NCBI GenBank assembly: GCA_036257895.1
Contig: DATAES010000141.1
Coordinates: 1-6,260 of the forward strand
Direction: 5' to 3'
DNA: 6,260 nucleotides
Source of the DNA: DATAES01 sp036257895
GTDB taxonomy: Bacteria; Actinomycetota; Acidimicrobiia; Acidimicrobiales; JACDCH01
Shown here: piece by piece, positions 6,213 through 6,260 of the stretch
How positions within the stretch are numbered: the stretch's first letter is position 1
Layout of the letters: the number at the start of each line of letters is the position of its first letter
The notes under the pieces: model-generated
Told to the model about the DNA's origin: nothing
What the model saw: only the letters and a program-made list of their open reading frames with translations
The model's database searches: none
Made by a program: the position numbers and the translations under genes

Positions 6213-6260
6213 GCGGCCGCCCGAGTCGACGCTGCATAGACGTCGGCCCGGAAGCGCCAG
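6213..6260 (+). repeat. Direct repeat, copy 2 (reaches the window edge)
   Basis: This is the second copy, 111 bp after the first, still matching at the last base of the window, so its real length is unknown. In the sigma-gene frame it would read the same eight residues (AAARVDAA) and stop: the two substitutions (GCG AGA to GCC CGA) are both synonymous. The 5' arm of the hairpin is also repeated. It may be a tandem array, a dispersed repeat or an assembly artefact. Confidence 0.8.

Noticed and set aside
6102..6260. Cluster of rare-cutter sites (GCGGCCGC, GTCGAC, GACGTC) resembling a cloning linker
   Set aside because: The sites lie within the natural sigma gene end in high-GC DNA and no vector sequence surrounds them.

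Overview
The window is a GC-rich stretch with dense gene packing. Most minus-strand genes overlap their neighbours by 4 to 8 bp, and GTG and TTG starts are common. The gene set (an LCP/LytR_C envelope protein between nadD and rsfS, an actinobacterial-type NadD, a group 2 sigma factor) points to an actinomycete. An Acidimicrobiia-like lineage is my best guess, but this is inference from gene content and composition, not a placement.

Layout. Positions 1-229 hold a structured RNA-like stretch ending in a T-arm and alanine-type acceptor end, most likely the 3' part of tmRNA (ssrA) whose 5' part lies before the window. After it come a short 14-bp tandem repeat and a small hairpin. At 330-785 (+) is a small NTF2/SnoaL-like protein. 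It converges on, and overlaps by 47 bp, the end of a five-gene minus-strand cluster that runs from 5144 down to 739: pncB (nicotinate phosphoribosyltransferase), nadD (nicotinate mononucleotide adenylyltransferase), a membrane-anchored degenerate LCP protein with a LytR_C domain, rsfS (ribosome silencing factor) and a phytanoyl-CoA-dioxygenase-family oxygenase. A 153-bp divergent gap separates pncB from a plus-strand sigma-70 family gene (5298-6128). A 9-bp-stem hairpin follows its stop codon, and a 48-49-bp sequence covering the gene's last codons and the hairpin's first arm recurs 111 bp downstream, at the window edge.

How the genes work together. pncB and nadD catalyse two consecutive steps of the Preiss-Handler route (nicotinate to NaMN to NaAD) and overlap, so NAD salvage is probably co-translated. 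nadD, LCP and rsfS form a recognisable actinobacterial block. The oxygenase is attached to it through an ATGA stop/start overlap with rsfS and looks like an accessory gene captured by a housekeeping operon. The sigma factor probably has its own divergent promoter.

I see no CRISPR array, transposase, phage gene or obvious defence system. The points most worth a second look are the repeated sigma-gene tail, altered promoter-contact residues in the sigma factor, the LCP domain lacking its usual Arg/Asp residues, and the oxygenase in the rsfS operon.
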